From Deltaproteobacteria bacterium (GTDB taxonomy: Bacteria > Desulfobacterota > Desulfobacteria > Desulfobacterales > Desulfobacteraceae), in assembly GCA_027858995.1 (NCBI GenBank), contig JAQIBP010000061.1, positions 1 to 64,000 of the forward strand: a stretch of 64,000 nt of DNA, in the 5' to 3' direction. Below, in pieces: positions 60,774-64,000 of the stretch. The translations under genes and the position numbers were made by a program. How positions within the stretch are numbered: position 1 is the first letter of the stretch; every line of letters begins with the position of its first letter. The notes beneath the pieces were generated by a model. That model did not search any database, was not told the origin of the DNA, and was given only the letters and a program-made list of their open reading frames with translations.

Positions 60774-61130
60774 TCAGCCAAGAACCTGCTCAACCTTCTC
60801 TTCAAGTTCATCCTTATCAATAGGCTTGACACAGTATTCAGCAGCACCAAGACTTAAACACTCCCTTGCTGTTTCAATGGTGGGGTAACCTGTAAGCATG
60901 ATAACCTTAATTAAAGGGGAAATTTTCTTTAATTCCTCCAAAACTTCAACACCGCTCATCTTTTTTAATTTTATATCTAAGATAGCAAGATCAATCCCAT
61001 TAGACTTTACAAATTCTATGGCATCTTCCTCTTCTGAAAATGCAAAAACCTTGTGCCCTTTTCTTTCAAGAATACGTTTAATTAGATTGGCTGCATCTGA
61101 TACATCATCCAATGCGAGAATATTAGCCAT
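60774..61130 (-). CDS. Stand-alone response regulator receiver
   Basis: 118 aa, a single CheY-like domain. Acidic pocket DD in ILALDDVSDAANLI, phospho-acceptor Asp in LAILDIKLKKMSG, Thr in VIMLTGYP and Lys in YCVKPIDK. No output domain, so it acts by protein contact or as a relay. Located 43 bases after the Cys-rich membrane kinase and transcribed with it, so it is probably its direct target. Confidence 0.9.
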   Translation of the reverse strand: MANILALDDVSDAANLIKRILERKGHKVFAFSEEEDAIEFVKSNGIDLAILDIKLKKMSGVEVLEELKKISPLIKVIMLTGYPTIETARECLSLGAAEYCVKPIDKDELEEKVEQVLG

Positions 61131-61173
61131 TTATCATTCCTCGTTTTTTTTATGGTAAATCTGCCGGCTGTTT

Positions 61174-63192
61174 TCAGGTATAGTTTAAATCACAGGGCAA
61201 AGCAATAATAAATTGTGTTCCCTTACCTTTGTTCTTTCCCGATGTTGATGGAGAAAAAGCTTTAATGGTTCCATTATGTTCTTTTATAATACCAAAAGTG
61301 ACTGATAAGCCTAGTCCTGTTCCTTTATCAGGGGCCTTTGTGGTATAAAAGGGTTCAAATATCTTGTTAATATTGTCCCTGTCAATCCCTTTCCCTGTAT
61401 CAGATATGGATATCTCTATTCCATTTTGAGTTTTTTCCGATATGGCTTTAACTGATTTTGTTTCAACCACTATGTTTCCATTTTCCTTAACAGCATCCAA
61501 GGCATTGTTCAATAAATTGATAAAAACCTGCTTTATTTTTTCTTTATTTCCTTTCATGACCAGATCAATCTCTTTATCATATTCATGCTGCACAACAACC
61601 TGATTCAAGCTGAATGTATGCCCTATCATGCCAAGTACCTCTTTAACAGCTTCATTAATATCAAATTTAGAGGTAGCACTTTTACCGGAACGTGAAAAAT
61701 TCAAAAGATCTTTTACAATTTTGGAACAATTTTTTGTCTGGCGCTCAATGGTTTGTACATCTTTATATGCCAGTTCCTGATCTTTAATATCTTCCAGTAA
61801 AAGCTGGGCATGCCCGAGGATGATTCCAAGGGGTGTATTGATCTCATGGGCAACTCCTGCTGCAAGCCGTCCCACAGATTCCATCTTCTGGGCATGTGTA
61901 AGCTGATCCTGAACACTTTTCAGCTGTGTAATATCCCGGCCGCTGCATACAAGGCTCTTACCCATGGTTTTTGTTTCAGGAACTAAAATTTTAACCACAT
62001 GGAGCCATTTTACACCTTTGGCTACTACTATTTTGTTCTCCTTAACAAGAGCAATTCCAGTTTCAAAAAGAGTTTTATCTTCTCTATTATATATTTGAGC
62101 AAATTGTTCAGGAAACAAATCATCATTTGTTTTTCCAAGAATCTGTTCATTATCTCTATCCAACATTTCACAAAATGCTTTGTTAACAGAGATAAACCGT
62201 CCTTCATGATCCTGAAGCGATATAAAATCCGGAACAGCATCCAGAATTGTCTGGAGAAGAGCTTTTTGTTCATTTACAATACTCTCGGCACTTTTAAGGT
62301 CATAGAAGTTGTCTTTCAAGGAGATGGTCATTGCATCAAAGCTTTCAGCAAGGCTTTGAATTTCATCTCCGGAACACTTTTTATAGACTTGGCACTGTTG
62401 ACAAGAATCTATTGTTTTTGCATATTCGCCGTGAATACAGTCTGGACAGAGAGTCCCTGCCATATACCAGCACCTGTGATGAAAATTTTCATATGCAGGG
62501 CACTCTTTTTGATTGCACTGCATAATATCCCAGCAATTGCGTTTTAAACTTGGAGCAGTTCTTACATCAAGATCTCCCCGCAATGCTTTTTCTGTTGATG
62601 CATGAAGTTTTTTAATACTTTTTGTCACAGGATTGAGTAATAAGGTTCCAACAACACTTGCCATCAGTATTGTCAAAAGAATGGTTACAATTGCAGAAAC
62701 AGTAATTTTATTTGTTGCCTTTTCAGCTCTGGTCTGCAAAAGTCCCAGTCTCAATGTTCCCAGGCGATAATTATTGACAAACACAGGAACTGCATAATCA
62801 TAAATCAAATAATCCCCGGTATCAAGAAGCTGCATGGAGCCTTTTTGCTTATCTGAAACTGAGTTTACATCCTTTAATTCAACAGGAAATCCATTTTTAA
62901 ATGTGTGAATAAGAGGTCTCTCCTTTGTATCCAGCACAAAGGTATAAAAGATATCATCATCAAGCTGAACAGTCTGATCCATCAATACCTTCATTCTTAA
63001 AAAATCCATGGCAAGCATGGGCTCTACCATGCGGGCAGAAAGACTGATACCTATTGAATGTCCATGGCTTTTTATCTCCTCTAACAAAGATTCTTTCATT
63101 ACCTGGCTGACCCAGAAAAACATTACAATACCCTGGATCAAAAGCAGGGCAAAAAAACCCAGGAATATTTTCCTCCGAAAACCGAGTTTCAT
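61174..63192 (-). CDS. Membrane histidine kinase with Cys-rich HAMP-linked region and PAS domain
   Basis: 672 aa. Membrane helices at about 9-29 and 163-186 enclose a periplasmic sensor domain of about 130 residues (DDIFYTFVLDTKERPLIHTF). HAMP-like NPVTKSIKKLHASTEKALRG follows. Residues about 222-275 contain nine cysteines (NCWDIMQCNQKECPAYENF, RCWYMAGTLCPDC, SCQQCQVYKKC) before QSLAESFDAMTISL. PAS about 305-420, DHp AAGVAHEINTPLGIILGHAQ, ATPase domain with FINLLNNALDAVKENGNI, ISDTGKGIDRDNINKIFEPF and KGTGLGLSVTFG. All kinase boxes intact. The ATGA at its start overlaps the stop of the PhnD-like protein, which probably presents the ligand. Confidence 0.92.
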   Translation of the reverse strand: MKLGFRRKIFLGFFALLLIQGIVMFFWVSQVMKESLLEEIKSHGHSIGISLSARMVEPMLAMDFLRMKVLMDQTVQLDDDIFYTFVLDTKERPLIHTFKNGFPVELKDVNSVSDKQKGSMQLLDTGDYLIYDYAVPVFVNNYRLGTLRLGLLQTRAEKATNKITVSAIVTILLTILMASVVGTLLLNPVTKSIKKLHASTEKALRGDLDVRTAPSLKRNCWDIMQCNQKECPAYENFHHRCWYMAGTLCPDCIHGEYAKTIDSCQQCQVYKKCSGDEIQSLAESFDAMTISLKDNFYDLKSAESIVNEQKALLQTILDAVPDFISLQDHEGRFISVNKAFCEMLDRDNEQILGKTNDDLFPEQFAQIYNREDKTLFETGIALVKENKIVVAKGVKWLHVVKILVPETKTMGKSLVCSGRDITQLKSVQDQLTHAQKMESVGRLAAGVAHEINTPLGIILGHAQLLLEDIKDQELAYKDVQTIERQTKNCSKIVKDLLNFSRSGKSATSKFDINEAVKEVLGMIGHTFSLNQVVVQHEYDKEIDLVMKGNKEKIKQVFINLLNNALDAVKENGNIVVETKSVKAISEKTQNGIEISISDTGKGIDRDNINKIFEPFYTTKAPDKGTGLGLSVTFGIIKEHNGTIKAFSPSTSGKNKGKGTQFIIALPCDLNYT

Positions 63193-64000
63193 CTATGTAT
63201 CTCTCCATGTTCCTCAGAGCTTAAACCTGCTTTGTAAGCTAATTGACGTACAGAATCAAAATCAGAATCCTCAGATGGAATCACCTTGATAAAATTGGCA
63301 GCTTCCAATATTGCACCATCTGTTTTATTATTCAAATCAAGTTTTTCCAGAGCCTGCTTGATTTTTTTCACTTTTTCTTTATCTAAACCTTCCCGTGCAG
63401 AATATACCCATCCGGGATATGAATCTGTCATGGAAACAACTCTAATTTTATTGATATCAATTTTCTCTGACATTACTTCAAGGGAGCCTTCTCTGATGGT
63501 TCCGATATCATATTTACCTGTATAAACTGATAGAATAACTTTTTCTTGTTTCCCTCCAGGTCCAGGAGCAAAGGCAATCTCTTTAAAATCTTTTCTCGTA
63601 ATGCCGTTATCAATAAAATGACCCAGGGGGTATAGATATCCACCTGCCGAGGTTGAATCCACAGCAATCCACCTTTTATTACGGCAGTCTGATATATTCT
63701 GGATCAATGAATTATCAGCCCTGCAGATAATCTGTCCTCTAAATTTATCTTCCCCCTTCACCTCCACAATACGTGCAAATGCTCTTGCATTGTATTGATG
63801 GGCAATATTCACATAAATAAATGGATTGGAAAACGAGATATCAATTTTTTTCTGGCCCACCATTTTCATATGCTGATTAAATGTATCTGGAAATATCTGT
63901 TTTATGTTCAATCCTGTTTCTTTGCGTAAATATTGTATAATAGCATGATGGCGTGTATAGGATATGGTATGGGAATACTGGGGAAGATAGGCATAATTAA
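63189..64000 (-). CDS. PhnD-like periplasmic substrate-binding protein, 5' truncated by window edge
   Basis: The minus-strand frame is open to the right edge: residues before the apparent TTG at 63911 read YLPQYSHTISYTRHHAIIQY and LRKETGLNIKQ, typical of the family's N-terminus. The rest shows KIDISFSNPFIYV, WIAVDSTSAGGYLYPLGHFI and AFAPGPGGKQEKVILSVYTG, the hallmarks of phosphate/phosphite/phosphonate binding proteins (PhnD/PtxB-like). At least 270 aa. There is no ABC permease here; it overlaps a membrane kinase by 4 bases, so it probably works as the kinase's ligand receptor rather than in transport. Ligand unknown. Confidence 0.85.
   Translation of the reverse strand, partial: NYAYLPQYSHTISYTRHHAIIQYLRKETGLNIKQIFPDTFNQHMKMVGQKKIDISFSNPFIYVNIAHQYNARAFARIVEVKGEDKFRGQIICRADNSLIQNISDCRNKRWIAVDSTSAGGYLYPLGHFIDNGITRKDFKEIAFAPGPGGKQEKVILSVYTGKYDIGTIREGSLEVMSEKIDINKIRVVSMTDSYPGWVYSAREGLDKEKVKKIKQALEKLDLNNKTDGAILEAANFIKVIPSEDSDFDSVRQLAYKAGLSSEEHGEIHR

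Overview
The window looks like the chromosome of a Gram-negative, strictly anaerobic bacterium of the Desulfobacterota (old Deltaproteobacteria), most likely a Desulfobacteraceae-type sulfate reducer or close relative. This is inferred from content, not from a search. The DNA is AT-rich. Many soluble and membrane PAS/GAF histidine kinases are present. Branched-chain-amino-acid-type (Liv) transport genes are interleaved with acyl-CoA synthetases. There are two PEP/pyruvate-binding (PPDK-like) proteins, a molybdopterin oxidoreductase next to a TauE/SafE-type permease, and lipoprotein machinery (Lnt, RlpA). No rRNA, tRNA or CRISPR array was seen.

1-6.8 kb: end of a YraQ/ArsP-type permease, then a loose region of small accessory genes (a DUF3761/WYL-like membrane protein, a BamE-like lipoprotein, a ribbon-helix-helix protein, a Kazal-domain lipoprotein, a small charged protein). 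A receiver plus PEP/pyruvate-binding protein of 1005 aa follows, then a decayed small operon and a MITE-like repeat whose core recurs at 60.7 kb. 6.8-9.7 kb: minus-strand operon of branched-chain aminotransferase, XRE-cupin regulator and acyl-CoA dehydrogenase. 10-12.3 kb: threonine dehydrogenase, a response regulator with an unusual conserved tail, and a soluble histidine kinase. 12.4-24.5 kb: a PAS-PAS-GAF kinase, then a long plus-strand cluster (acyl-CoA synthetase, LivG, acyl-CoA synthetase, LivH, LivM, binding protein, LivF) that probably imports and activates an organic acid, closed by a USP-receiver protein paralogous to the 11-kb regulator.

24.5-37.2 kb: housekeeping and cell-envelope genes: RecD2 helicase, GmhB, RlpA, Lon, Hsp20, a hybrid kinase, Lnt, prfB with the classical +1 programmed frameshift, and an atypical SDR. 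37.2-41.2 kb: a minus-strand operon of two small membrane proteins, a membrane histidine kinase and an NtrC-type regulator, with ATGA overlaps at the kinase junctions.

41.3-47.8 kb: accessory island. A complete IS1111-type IS110 element can be delimited by its 12-bp subterminal inverted repeats. Its ends, when joined, create a promoter, and it has a long structured non-coding 3' end (candidate seekRNA/bridge RNA). It lies beside 17-bp tandem repeats. Next to it is a 1423-aa GGDEF-STAND-type ATPase-HEAT protein with an internal domain duplication. A 22-bp exact direct repeat brackets the two. 48.1-53.2 kb: a TorD chaperone fused to a molybdopterin oxidoreductase, a small membrane protein and a TauE/SafE-type permease. 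53.3-58.7 kb: an operon of a PPDK-like protein, a dual-specificity-phosphatase/YkgJ fusion and a GAF-GAF-PAS protein with only the DHp half of a kinase. 58.8-60.6 kb: a DUF2914 protein and a CdaA-CdaR (diadenylate cyclase-YbbR) fusion. 60.7-64 kb: minus-strand PhnD-like binding protein, Cys-rich sensor kinase and response regulator, running off the right edge.
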